Origin: Planctomycetota bacterium
Lineage (GTDB): Bacteria; Planctomycetota; Phycisphaerae; Phycisphaerales; UBA1924
NCBI GenBank assembly: GCA_033763975.1
Contig: JANRJM010000013.1
Span: 186,001-250,000 of the forward strand
Direction: 5' to 3'
DNA: 64,000 nt
The stretch's first letter is position 1; each line of letters starts with the position of its first letter. Shown here piece after piece: positions 8,025 to 16,343 of this stretch. The position numbers and the translations under genes were made by a program. The notes under the pieces are model-generated. The model had not been told where the DNA came from. It did not search any database and saw only the letters and a program-made list of their open reading frames with translations.

Positions 8025-9038
8025 ATGGACGTGAGCGTGCTCATCCCGACGCACCGGCGAGCGGCGAAACTCGGCGCGTGCGTCGGGGCCCTCGCCCGCC
8101 AGCACACCGACGCCCGCTTCGAGGTGCTCGTCGGCGTCGACGGCGGGGACGAGGGCGCCTCGGCCCGCGCCGCCCACGACGCCTGGGGCGACCGGCCCGG
8201 CCTGCGGGTGGTCGACCTTCCCAAAGGCGGCCCGGGCGCCGTGCGCAATGCGCTCGCCCGTCTGGCCGCGGGCGCGCTCACGATCCTCCTCAACGACGAC
8301 GTCGTGCCCGAGCCGACGCTGCTGGACGCGCACGTCGCGGCCCGGCGCACGCTCGCCGATCCGCGGGCGCTCGTCCTGGGCGACGCGCCGTGGAAGCGCC
8401 ACACGCCCGACCGGCTCTTCGACCAGGTCGTGCGAGAGACCTCGATGGTGTTCTTCTACGACCGCATGCTCCCGCACTGGAACGACCGCGACCGCGACTG
8501 GGGCTACCGGCACGCGTGGACGCTCAACCTCTCGCTGCCGACGGACCTGCTGCGCGAGACACGCTTCTTCGAGATCGACGGCACGTACGGGTACGACGAC
8601 ATCGAGTTCGCGTATCGCGCGCGCGTGCCCGTGTTCTTCCGCCCGGGGGCGCGCGTCGTGCACGACCACCGCATCGAACCCGCCGAGTACCTGCGCCGCG
8701 AGTACCACCTCGGACGCACCGCGCGGGTGTACGCGGCACGCTTCCCGGAGATGTGCCGCGACTTGTTCCGACGCGACATCCTCTCGCCGGTCGAGGTCGA
8801 CGCCGCCCGGCGCCACGTGCACGAGGGCCTCACCGGGCTCCGGCGCGTGTGCCTGTGGTTCCTCGCGCTCGCCGACACGCCCGCCGGGCAGATGCACGAC
8901 AACATCACGGCCTTGTACGACGCGCACCTGCCCCTCAAACGCTGGGCCTGGCGGCGCGGGCTGCTCGACGCCCTCGACGACGTCGCGGCGCGCGACATCG
9001 TGCGTGAACTGGTCGGCGAGCCGGTGACGACGGACTGA
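8025..9038 (+). CDS. Family 2 glycosyltransferase (GT-A fold)
   Basis: 337 residues. Opens directly with the nucleotide-sugar binding strand SVLIPTHRRAAKLGACVGAL and continues VGVDGGDEGA, GGPGAVRNALARLAAG and LNDDVVPEPTLLDAH, the last being the metal-binding D-x-D equivalent. YGYDDIEFAYRAR near residue 195 supplies the catalytic-base region. The family moves a sugar from an activated donor to a growing glycan in the cytoplasm; donor and acceptor cannot be read from sequence. The C-terminal third is helical and lacks the extra Rossmann-like domain of its relatives further along the island. It is monocistronic, divergent from the PilZ gene and convergent with the GT4 gene at 9097. Confidence 0.88.
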   Translation: MDVSVLIPTHRRAAKLGACVGALARQHTDARFEVLVGVDGGDEGASARAAHDAWGDRPGLRVVDLPKGGPGAVRNALARLAAGALTILLNDDVVPEPTLLDAHVAARRTLADPRALVLGDAPWKRHTPDRLFDQVVRETSMVFFYDRMLPHWNDRDRDWGYRHAWTLNLSLPTDLLRETRFFEIDGTYGYDDIEFAYRARVPVFFRPGARVVHDHRIEPAEYLRREYHLGRTARVYAARFPEMCRDLFRRDILSPVEVDAARRHVHEGLTGLRRVCLWFLALADTPAGQMHDNITALYDAHLPLKRWAWRRGLLDALDDVAARDIVRELVGEPVTTD

Positions 9039-9096
9039 GTGCGGCCCCGAAACACTCGGTCGGCGACACGAACGGAGCGGGCGGGGCACGCGGTGC

Positions 9097-10632
9097 TTAC
9101 TCGCCCGGGTAGATCGCGTGCACGCGCAGGCCCTGGCCCTCGTACACGCGGCGGCGGGAGAGGATCGCGCGCTGGTTGATCCACGACGACACCACGACGT
9201 CGGTCGCGCCGGATTCGCCGGCGCGCTCGGGCGCCACGACGGGCACGCCCCAGAGCGTGCCGCCCTGCCTCGCGGGATCGTCGTCGATGAACGCGACGAT
9301 GCGCGTCGCGCCAGCCGGGGCGTGCGCGAGGGGCTCGAGCACGTGGCGCAGTTCGATGGTGTGGCGTCCCGTGCCGTGCACCGCCAGCGCGCGCCCCGAC
9401 AGACCGGCGAGCACCGCGCGCAGGCGCACCTCGCCCGCCGGCGGCACCGACCCGCCCCCGGCGCCGGCGAACGCGCACGGGCGCTCCGCGGGCCACGTGC
9501 GCGCCGGCCCCAACGCGACGTCGTCCAGCAGGCGTCCGACGGCGTCGGCCTGGCGATCAATCGCGAACGCGCCGCGCGCGCGTTCGAACGCGCCGGTGCG
9601 CAGTCGCGCGAGATCTCCCGCCGCACGCTCGATCCCCGAGGCCAACTGCTCCCCCACCGCCGCGATCGGCTGTTCGGGGCCCGCGTCGACGATCACGCCC
9701 GACACGCCGTCGTCGATGAGTTCGTCGCCCGAGTCGGTGCGGGTGACGACGGGCACGCAGCCGCGGCTCATGGCCTCGATCACCGCGAGCGACAGCCCCT
9801 CGAAGGTCGACGCGAGCAGCGCGACGTCCGCGTGCGCCAGCAGCCCGAGCACGCGGGCCGGGGGCTGCGCGTGCAGTCGCACGATCGCCGGCTTGCCCCG
9901 GATGGCGCGCTCGACGTCGGGCGTCGCGGGCCCGTCGCCGACGATCGCGAGCTCGTGCGAGAACCCGCGCCGCGTGAGCGCGTCGCTCGCCGCGACCAGC
10001 GCCAGCACGCGCTTGGGCGTGTGGTCCAGCCGCCCGGCGTAGACGAGGCGCAGCGGGCGCCCCGGGTACGCCGGGCGCACGGGGATGGCCCCGGGCATCT
10101 CGACCCCGTGCGGGATGCGGACGATGTCGCCCGCGCGGTCGGGCAGGCGCGAGGCGAGCGTGCGCTCCAAGGTGCGGCTCGCGGGCACGAAGCGCGAGAT
10201 GATCGGCGCGAAGTGCGCCTGCACGTGGTACTCGTACGGGATGTCGCTGTGGAGCCAGCCGACGATGCGGGCGGCGGGCTGGGCCTGCGCGGCGCGGGCG
10301 GCGATCGCGTAGCAGTCGCCCAGGAGATTCGGGCTGATCACGACGCCCCGCGCTTCGGCCGCGAGCGTCGCCGCGGCGTGCGCGTAGGGCGCGACGAACG
10401 CGTCGACCTCGCCCCCGGCGTCTTCGAGGGGCGGGCGATCGCGCAGGTCGGTGACGCGGATGCGCGGGTCCAGGTCGATCGCGAGCGGGGGGTGGCGCGC
10501 GGGCGAGGCGTGGAGGATGAGCCCGCACGGGCGTCCGCGGGCCACGAGCGCGCCCAGCAGGCGCACCGCCCACGACGCGACGCCGGACACGACCAACCCC
10601 GAGGGCAGCGCGACGAGGAAGGCGGCGGTCAT
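9097..10632 (-). CDS. Family 4 glycosyltransferase with C-terminal Rossmann-like domain
   Basis: 511 residues. The GT-B core occupies about 1-370: N-terminal SGLVVSGVASWAVRLLGALV, then the donor domain RLVYAGRLDHTPKR, ELAIVGDGP, LLAHADVALLASTFEGLSLA and IEAMSRGCVPVVTR, with the EGLSLAVIEAM element typical of GT4. After a linker, residues about 410-500 form an extra domain (ALAVHGTGRHTIELRHV, RIVAFIDDDPARQGG, GVPVVAPER, DVVVSSWIN). Its GxGxxx...DDDP..G layout resembles the C-terminal domain of sugar C-methyltransferases or the N-terminal domain of PglD. Four GT2 genes of the same island carry a similar tail. TACCGT lies five bases before the ATG. Sugar specificity is unknown. Confidence 0.85.
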   Translation of the reverse strand: MTAAFLVALPSGLVVSGVASWAVRLLGALVARGRPCGLILHASPARHPPLAIDLDPRIRVTDLRDRPPLEDAGGEVDAFVAPYAHAAATLAAEARGVVISPNLLGDCYAIAARAAQAQPAARIVGWLHSDIPYEYHVQAHFAPIISRFVPASRTLERTLASRLPDRAGDIVRIPHGVEMPGAIPVRPAYPGRPLRLVYAGRLDHTPKRVLALVAASDALTRRGFSHELAIVGDGPATPDVERAIRGKPAIVRLHAQPPARVLGLLAHADVALLASTFEGLSLAVIEAMSRGCVPVVTRTDSGDELIDDGVSGVIVDAGPEQPIAAVGEQLASGIERAAGDLARLRTGAFERARGAFAIDRQADAVGRLLDDVALGPARTWPAERPCAFAGAGGGSVPPAGEVRLRAVLAGLSGRALAVHGTGRHTIELRHVLEPLAHAPAGATRIVAFIDDDPARQGGTLWGVPVVAPERAGESGATDVVVSSWINQRAILSRRRVYEGQGLRVHAIYPGE

Positions 10633-10637
10633 GCCCG

Positions 10638-10643
10638 ACGGTA
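10638..10643 (-). promoter_or_regulatory. -10-like hexamer before the GT4 gene
   Basis: TACCGT on the minus strand, five bases before the ATG, no Shine-Dalgarno. It fits the TANNNT leaderless pattern; the gene is also only 27 bp downstream of the KdsC-like gene, so read-through is possible as well. Confidence 0.35.
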
Positions 10644-10659
10644 GCGCGGGGTGCCGCGG

Positions 10660-11199
10660 CTACTTCGACAGCGCGCCCAGGAACCAGTCGCAGATCTCGC
10701 GGACGGCCCCGTGCCCGCCCGGACGCGTGGTGATGAACTTCGCGGCGCGCCGGGCGGCGGGCCACGCGTCGGCCACGGCGATGGGCATGCCCACGGCGCG
10801 CATGCACGCCTCGTCGTTCACGTCGTTGCCCACGTACGCGACGCGCGCGAGCGCCAGGCCCAGGTCGCCGCAGCGCCGGCGGAGTTCGGTCACCTTGTCG
10901 TCCACGCCCTGCACGCAGTCCAGGCGGAGTTTGCGGCATCGGGCCGCGACCACCGGGTTGCGCTCCTTGCTCATCACGAGCATCGGCAGGCCGGCGTCGC
11001 GCAGCAGGCCGATGCCCAGCCCGTCGGAGCGGTTGCAGAACACGCCCTCGCGCCCGTCCTCCATCACCAGCACGCGGTTGTCGGTCATCACGCCGTCGAA
11101 GTCGAAGACCAGCAGCGCCACGCGGCGCAGCGCGGCCTTGGACGGCGCGGCCTTGGACGGCGGGGCCTTGGCCGGCGCCGAGCGGGGGCGCTTGCTCAC
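10660..11199 (-). CDS. HAD-IIIA phosphatase, KdsC-like (KDO 8-phosphate phosphatase family)
   Basis: 179 residues. The HAD core is plain: motif I LVFDFDGVMTDN near residue 35, LPMLVMSKERNPVVAARC (motif II region), a Lys in the DDKVTELRRR segment, and motif III VAYVGNDVNDEACM. C-cap-free tetrameric HADs of this type remove phosphate from 3-deoxy-manno-octulosonate 8-phosphate (KdsC) or from 9-carbon sialic-acid-like sugars. Within a glycan island either is plausible; kdsA, kdsB and sialic-acid genes are not in the window. An N-terminal Lys/Ala/Pro-rich leader of about 28 residues precedes the fold. The GTG start overlaps the stop of the preceding methyltransferase as GTGA, implying coupled translation. 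Confidence 0.85.
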   Translation of the reverse strand: MSKRPRSAPAKAPPSKAAPSKAALRRVALLVFDFDGVMTDNRVLVMEDGREGVFCNRSDGLGIGLLRDAGLPMLVMSKERNPVVAARCRKLRLDCVQGVDDKVTELRRRCGDLGLALARVAYVGNDVNDEACMRAVGMPIAVADAWPAARRAAKFITTRPGGHGAVREICDWFLGALSK

Positions 11200-11822
11200 G
11201 CCGCCCTCCGGGCGGCCTCGGCACTGCGCCAGGCCTCGCTGAAGAGCACGTCGGGCATGTTCTCGGTGCGGGTCACCTCGCGCATCGCCGGGTGCAGGCT
11301 CTTTCCACCCGCGGCGCGATAGACGCCCTCGAAGCCGGCGCGCTTCAGCAGGGCGGCGATGCTCTCGTCATCGGGCGCCCAGGCGCGCGGGCGTCCGTCG
11401 GCGCGGGGTGCGTATAGCCAGCGCGAGAGCCGCTCGGCCCACGTGCCGTCCTTGGTGGCGCGGGCCGCCGACGCGACGGCGAAGAAGTCAACCTCGCGAT
11501 CTGCCGCGGCGCGCAGCGCGGCGGGCATGTCGGGGAAGACGACGCGCACGAGCCCGCCCTCGAACGGGGCCGAGCCGTCCGCCGACTCGCGCAGCCCGCC
11601 GGGGCGCACGACGCGACGGACCTCGCGGAAGAAGGTCTCGCACTGCTCGGGCGAGAGGAACTCCACCACGTCGCGCACGTACACGCAGTCCACGACGCCG
11701 TCCGCCAGTGGCCACTCGCGCTCGCCCGGGTCCAGGCGCAGGTCGGCCCCGTCGAACGGCCCGACGGTGGACCACCCGCGCACGTCCAGTCCGGCACACC
11801 CTGACACGATCAGCCGCAGCAC
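11196..11822 (-). CDS. SAM-dependent methyltransferase-like protein (type 11)
   Basis: 208 residues from the GTG at 11822, chosen because GAGGAGATC lies a few bases upstream; an in-frame ATG at 11873 is an alternative. The fold is recognised from DLRLDPGEREWPLADGVVD, VYVRDVVEFLSPEQ and FFREVRRVVRPGG, which match motifs after the SAM-binding strand in class I methyltransferases. The glycine-rich motif I is weak (LIVSGCAGLDV), so cofactor binding is less certain. Proteins of this kind in surface-glycan clusters methylate sugars. It heads a short operon with the KdsC-like phosphatase, overlapping it by four bases. Confidence 0.7.
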   Translation of the reverse strand: MLRLIVSGCAGLDVRGWSTVGPFDGADLRLDPGEREWPLADGVVDCVYVRDVVEFLSPEQCETFFREVRRVVRPGGLRESADGSAPFEGGLVRVVFPDMPAALRAAADREVDFFAVASAARATKDGTWAERLSRWLYAPRADGRPRAWAPDDESIAALLKRAGFEGVYRAAGGKSLHPAMREVTRTENMPDVLFSEAWRSAEAARRAA

Positions 11823-11873
11823 GGTCGATCTCCTCGGAGCGCCCCCGCGCCCTCCCCGCCCCGCGAAGTACAT

Positions 11874-11893
11874 CGGCCCGCGCGTGCGGGCCG
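11874..11893. terminator. Perfect 8-bp hairpin in a 217-bp intergenic gap
   Basis: CGGCCCGC and GCGGGCCG flank a 4-base loop (GCGT). The gap 11823-12039 lies between the two-domain GT4 gene and the methyltransferase on the same strand. There is no T-run, so it is a candidate terminator or RNA processing site only. Nothing else recognisable is in the gap. Confidence 0.35.
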
Positions 11894-12039
11894 GCACAGT
11901 CGGCGGGGCGTGCACGCCCGCCCCCGTGCCAGCCGCGCCGGGCAGATCGCCCGCGCCGTCACGCGCCACCGTCGTGCCCGCGTCCGTTCCGGGTTCTCGC
12001 CGGTCGCCGGCGGGCTCCGAACGAAGCCCGCACACGTCG

Positions 12040-14169
12040 TCACACCTGGTACACGCGGTCGTCGAGCAGCAGCGCGAGGTACTTGTCGCACACCTCGTCG
12101 AGCGGCTCGGTCACGATCAGGTTGCGGTACACGTCGTAGTGCCGGCGGATGCGCTCCAACGCCGCGGGGATCTCCGACGGCCTGCGGAACGCCACGCCCC
12201 CGAGCCCGGCGAGCTCGGGGTGCCCGCCCGAATCCAGGTAGACCGCGGGCAGGCCGCAGGCGAGCCCCTCGATGAGCGCGTTCGAGCACGGGTCGTTGCG
12301 CGACGCGGTCAGATAGACGTCGTGCTCGCGCAGCAGATCGGCCAGACGCTCGGAGGGCTGGGGCTCGACGACGCGCACGCGTCGCATCGCGACGGGGCAG
12401 TTGCCCACGAACGTGACATCGAATCGCTCGAAGTCGAGGTTCCGGTCCAGCCATTCGTACACGGGCGCGCCCTTGCCGGGCGAGGGCGACCAACTGGTCG
12501 CGATGACGCGGAGGCGTTCGCCCGGGCGTCGCAGGCGCTCGGCGCGCCGGAAGATCGCGGGGTCGCAGGCATTAAGCACGAGCACGGGGTTCACGACGTC
12601 GAAGCCCAGGGCGGCGATGTTCGTGAGCGTGTGCCACGACTGGATGACCGTGGCGCTCGCGTAGCGGGCGTTGAAGTCGAAGCAGCGCCGGTCCTGTTCG
12701 AGCGATTCGGGCGTGCCGCGCAGCGTGCTGATGGGCCCGTCGATGCGGTGGACGACGCGGACGCTGCCGGGCTCGACGAGGCGTTCGAACGCGTCGATGG
12801 GGAACTGCACGGAGTTGACGATGTGCCCCGCGAAGTCGGACGCACGGAGCGCGGCCCCGGCGTCGCGGCCCTCGCCCGGGCTCTGCCCGTTCGCCGCCAC
12901 GCGCACGCCGCGGCGCTGCGCCGCGTGCATGAGCGCCATCATGAACTGGTTGCCCCCGCCCCAGGGCGGCGGGGTGAAGTTGTTCCAGAACGAGACGACG
13001 CCCTCGCGCCTCGGGGGCGCCACACGCGCGGGGGAACGCACCGACGCGGCCGACGTGATCGGCGACGGGGTCGATCTCGCCGCGGCCTCTCGCGCGGCGT
13101 TCGCGTACACCTCAACGAAGCGGAGCACGTTCGCGTCGGGCGTGTGGCGCGCACGGACGATCTCGCGGTGCGCGGGCGCGAACCGGGCGAGCGTTCCGCC
13201 CGCGTCCGGCGCGGACGCGCCGGCGCGAGACTCGATGTCCGCCTCGATCTTCTCGACCGCCTCGACGACGTCGGTGTACAGGCACTCGGGGCTCAGCACG
13301 TCGGGCGCCAGGCCCACGGGCGTGCTCAGCACCGGCACGCCCAGGGCCGACGCTTCGAGCACCGCGCGCGGGCCGCCTTCGGAGCGGCTCGTCACCAGGC
13401 ACAGGTCCGCTCCGCGGTAGAGCGCCAGGATCTTCGCCGCGGGCAGGATCGCGCCCGGGTAGTCGTCGTCGGGTGTTTCATGCCCCGCGAAGGCGTACGG
13501 CACGGCGCGCTCGCGCAGGCGCTCGCGCACCCAGTGTCGCCGGGGGCCCGCGAGCAGGGCGGCGACGTTCCGCCCGCGCCGGCGCAGTTCGGCGAGGATC
13601 TCGACGAACAGGTCGGGCCCTTTGACGAGCTTGGGGACCCAGTTGCCCACGCCCCCGCCGCGGTACCCCGGGCCGGCGGTGTCGCGGTGGAAGTTCGCGA
13701 TGACGTACGCGCCCTCGGGCAGGCGCGCCCGCACGCCGCTCGCCCAGGCGCTCGCCTGTGCATCGCCCGTCGCCTCGCCCCCCGGCGCGTGCAGCCACGC
13801 GGGGTCGATCGCGTAGGGCACGTACGCGCACGCGAGCCCGAGGGTGCGCAGTTTCTCGAGCGCGCCGCGCGACTGCGCGATCCAGGTCGTGACGCGGCGG
13901 ACGGCCCCGCGGAACCGCGGCTCGCTCAGCACGCGCGCCGGATCGCCCGCCATGTGGCACACCACCGCCCGCCCGCGCACCGCGTCGGCGGGCAGCGCCA
14001 TCAGCGGCTCCCACCAGCACGCGTGGATCACCTCCGCCTCGGGCGGCGTGGGCACGAGCGTCGCGACGCGCGCCAGGGCCATCGCGGTCAATCGCCGGTC
14101 CTCGTCCACCGCCCAGCCCGTGCCGTCGCCGGAACAGAGGTACACGCGCGTCGGCGGGGCGGCGCTCAT
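12040..14169 (-). CDS. Protein with two GT4 glycosyltransferase domains
   Basis: 709 residues. Two complete GT-B units are joined in one chain. Unit 1 (about 1-370) has PEGAYVIANFHRD, GPDLFVEILAELRRRG, GADLCLVTSRSEGGPRAVLE and ASALGVPVLSTP. Unit 2 (about 400-705) starts at VVSFWNNFTPPPWGGGNQF and has DGPISTLRGTPE, RVIATSWSPSPGKG, DVYLTASRNDPCSNALIEGL and ACGLPAVYLDSGGHPELAG. Each unit keeps the Glu-rich donor-binding E-x7-E type region. A Ser/Pro/Arg linker separates them. Fused pairs usually add two sugars in sequence or make a repeating unit. The start ATG overlaps the stop of the preceding methyltransferase as ATGA. The long in-frame extension upstream of 14169 runs antisense-like through that gene and is rejected. 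Confidence 0.85.
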   Translation of the reverse strand: MSAAPPTRVYLCSGDGTGWAVDEDRRLTAMALARVATLVPTPPEAEVIHACWWEPLMALPADAVRGRAVVCHMAGDPARVLSEPRFRGAVRRVTTWIAQSRGALEKLRTLGLACAYVPYAIDPAWLHAPGGEATGDAQASAWASGVRARLPEGAYVIANFHRDTAGPGYRGGGVGNWVPKLVKGPDLFVEILAELRRRGRNVAALLAGPRRHWVRERLRERAVPYAFAGHETPDDDYPGAILPAAKILALYRGADLCLVTSRSEGGPRAVLEASALGVPVLSTPVGLAPDVLSPECLYTDVVEAVEKIEADIESRAGASAPDAGGTLARFAPAHREIVRARHTPDANVLRFVEVYANAAREAAARSTPSPITSAASVRSPARVAPPRREGVVSFWNNFTPPPWGGGNQFMMALMHAAQRRGVRVAANGQSPGEGRDAGAALRASDFAGHIVNSVQFPIDAFERLVEPGSVRVVHRIDGPISTLRGTPESLEQDRRCFDFNARYASATVIQSWHTLTNIAALGFDVVNPVLVLNACDPAIFRRAERLRRPGERLRVIATSWSPSPGKGAPVYEWLDRNLDFERFDVTFVGNCPVAMRRVRVVEPQPSERLADLLREHDVYLTASRNDPCSNALIEGLACGLPAVYLDSGGHPELAGLGGVAFRRPSEIPAALERIRRHYDVYRNLIVTEPLDEVCDKYLALLLDDRVYQV

Positions 14170-14894
14170 GCGCGCACCGCCCGCACGCCGTAGCCGGTGG
14201 CGAAGCTCCGGTAGTACGGGTGCGCACGCTCGCCGAGTGATCGCTCGTGGGCGAGGGCGCGCTCGCGCACCCAGCGGACGAAGGGCATGGCGTGCGCCTC
14301 GACGCCCGGCCAGAACCCGTCGGTGTCGCGCAGGTGCAGGGCCCAGCCGCGCAGGAGTTCGGCGAGCACGCTGAAGAACATGCCCTGGGGCTCGACGGCG
14401 ATGTCGCCGAAGCCGCAGGCGCGCAGCGTGGTGGTCCACCAGTAAGGGGTGTAGCGCCCGACGTCGATGGGATCGTCGTGCACGCGGAACATGAACGGCG
14501 CGGTCGCCAGCAGTTCGCCCCCGGGGCGGAGCAGGCGGGCGGCCTCGCGCAGGGCCGCGACGGGATCGGGCAGGTGCTCGACCACCTCGCCCATGATGAC
14601 GGCGTCGGCCTGGGCGTCGGGCAGCGGGATGCAGGCCGCGTCAGCGACGACATCGGGCGACGCCGCCGCGCTCGTGTTGACGCGGATGGCGCGGACGTCG
14701 CAGGCGTCGAGGTCGAACTGCCCGCGCTTGCGTCCCTTGATGCCGCCGATGTCGACGACGCGGGCGCCCGGGGGCAAGCGCGCCACGCGGCGCGTGAAGA
14801 ACTCGTCGACGAAGTACCGCCGGACGGAGTACGCCAGGTCGTCGACGCGGGGGTCGACGGCCGGTGGTCGCGGGGTGCTCAGGGTCTGCGTCAT
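14166..14894 (-). CDS. Class I SAM-dependent methyltransferase
   Basis: 242 residues. Motif I is GARVVDIGGIKGRKRGQ, followed by VVADAACIPLPDAQADAVIM, GEVVEHLPDPVAALREAARL and LRPGGELLATAPFM, the standard order of a type 11 methyltransferase. The later segment DPIDVGRYTPYWWTTTLRAC is typical of methylases acting in sugar or O-antigen clusters. It is the middle member of an overlapping trio: its ATG shares bases with the upstream stop (TGATG) and its stop overlaps the start of the two-domain GT4 gene (ATGA), so the three are probably made together. Substrate unknown. Confidence 0.85.
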   Translation of the reverse strand: MTQTLSTPRPPAVDPRVDDLAYSVRRYFVDEFFTRRVARLPPGARVVDIGGIKGRKRGQFDLDACDVRAIRVNTSAAASPDVVADAACIPLPDAQADAVIMGEVVEHLPDPVAALREAARLLRPGGELLATAPFMFRVHDDPIDVGRYTPYWWTTTLRACGFGDIAVEPQGMFFSVLAELLRGWALHLRDTDGFWPGVEAHAMPFVRWVRERALAHERSLGERAHPYYRSFATGYGVRAVRA

Positions 14895-16258
14895 CAGGCC
14901 CCCGCCGTTGCTCGCAGGATGACCCGGGCCGCCTGCTGCGCCGGCGCACCGACCTGCGGCCCGACCTCGCTCCACACCACGCGCGTGCCGGGGAAGAGCG
15001 CGGCGACGCCCTGGGGAGACTCGAAGTCCCACAGGTCCGCGCCGCGGCGTCCGTAGCGGACGGGCACCTCGATCACGATCGTGCCGCCCGGGCGCAGCAC
15101 GCGCATCCACTCGCGGGCCGCCTTCTCGGGGTCGAGCGCGTGCTCGAGGCTGTGCGAGGCGTACACGACGTCGAACGACGCGCCCTGCAGGTCCAGGGCG
15201 TGCATGTCCATCACGTGCACGCGCGGATCGGCCGCGTGCAGATCGATCCCCAGCGTGTGCACGTAGCCGGCCCGGGCCAGGTGGTCCAGCTCGTGCCCGT
15301 TGCGGCAGCCCACGCACAGGATCCGCGGCTCGGGCGTCGTGGGCACAAAGTCGCTCATGCGCTCGATCAGCCGGCGGGCCCGATCGCCCGGGTCGTGGTC
15401 CTTCAGCGACAGGCTGCGCTCCAGTTGCACCCGCCGGTACTCGTCGGGCGACAGTCCCGGCGCGTTCTGGCGGCGCCAGGCGTCGGCCGGGTCGGGGCGC
15501 GGGACGTGCGCTTCGACCCAGTACTCGCCCCATATCGCGACGCACTCGCGCACCTCGAGCCCCGCCTCGCGCAGTTCGCTCCGCAGTTGGTCGCGCGTGT
15601 ACTCGGTCTCGTGCGTCGGGTCGAGGCGCCATTCGAGGCCCAGTTCCTTGCGGAACGGCACGCGCCAGTCGCGGTCGAACGCGGGCACGCGGACCAGGAA
15701 GCGCTCGGCGCCGTACCACGCGCGCCACACCGCCAGGCGGGCCGCCCGCTGCGTGAGGTGCTCGAGCACGTTCGAGAGCACGACGACGTCGAACGACCCC
15801 GGGACGCGTGTCGTGGTGATGTCGCCGATGTCGAACGACGACCGTTCGGACACGCCCGCGCGTGCCGCCCGTTCGCGGCATGCGCGCACGTTCGCTTCCG
15901 AGAGGTCCAGGCCCGTGACGTGCGCCCCGGCCTGCTGCGCGATCGCGCAGGCGAGCGCCCCCACGCCGCAGCCCAGGTCGATGACCCGCTCGCCCGCGCG
16001 GACGCGCTGGACGAAGAACTCGTGGTAGCGCGTGAGGCGGTGCTTGGGGTGCAGCCCGCCGTCAGACTCGATGGCGCTCTCGCCCAGCCACTCGTACAGG
16101 CGGGCGTCGAGCCCGAAGAGCACCCGCGCCCGCTGCTCGGGCGAGAGCCGCTTCGCGTAGCCGTGCAGGCTGCGGAAGAAGGCCTCGACCGCGCCGGGGG
16201 CGTCGGCCTCGAGCAGTTCCGGGCTCCACCGCACCTCGTGCCGCGCAACCTGCGTCAT
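14894..16258 (-). CDS. Fusion of two SAM-dependent methyltransferase domains
   Basis: 454 residues. Domain 1 (about 60-230) has RVIDLGCGVGALACAIAQQ as motif I, VTGLDLSEANVRACR, SFDVVVLSNVLEHLT and a tail typical of sugar methylases. Domain 2 (about 310-450) has RILCVGCRNGHELDHLARAG, LGIDLHAADPRVHVMDMHAL, SFDVVYASHSLEHALDPEKA and VLRPGGTIVIEVPV. Both keep a glycine-rich SAM loop, so both may be active. A GAGAGGACGTC site precedes the ATG. It leads the operon of two methyltransferase genes and the two-domain GT4 gene. Paired methylases may act at two positions of one sugar or at a chain end. Confidence 0.85.
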   Translation of the reverse strand: MTQVARHEVRWSPELLEADAPGAVEAFFRSLHGYAKRLSPEQRARVLFGLDARLYEWLGESAIESDGGLHPKHRLTRYHEFFVQRVRAGERVIDLGCGVGALACAIAQQAGAHVTGLDLSEANVRACRERAARAGVSERSSFDIGDITTTRVPGSFDVVVLSNVLEHLTQRAARLAVWRAWYGAERFLVRVPAFDRDWRVPFRKELGLEWRLDPTHETEYTRDQLRSELREAGLEVRECVAIWGEYWVEAHVPRPDPADAWRRQNAPGLSPDEYRRVQLERSLSLKDHDPGDRARRLIERMSDFVPTTPEPRILCVGCRNGHELDHLARAGYVHTLGIDLHAADPRVHVMDMHALDLQGASFDVVYASHSLEHALDPEKAAREWMRVLRPGGTIVIEVPVRYGRRGADLWDFESPQGVAALFPGTRVVWSEVGPQVGAPAQQAARVILRATAGA

Positions 16259-16343
16259 GACGTCCTCTCCGGGCGCGGCGTGCGCGCCCTCCGGACCGTC
16301 TGTATCGGTTGTGCCGACGGGGAGACTTGGGCGAAGGCGCGGG

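Noticed and set aside
14170-14439. In-frame N-terminal extension of the double GT4 gene
   Set aside because: It runs through the coupled methyltransferase gene in another frame and is Arg/Ala-rich; the ATGA overlap at 14166-14169 gives a better start.
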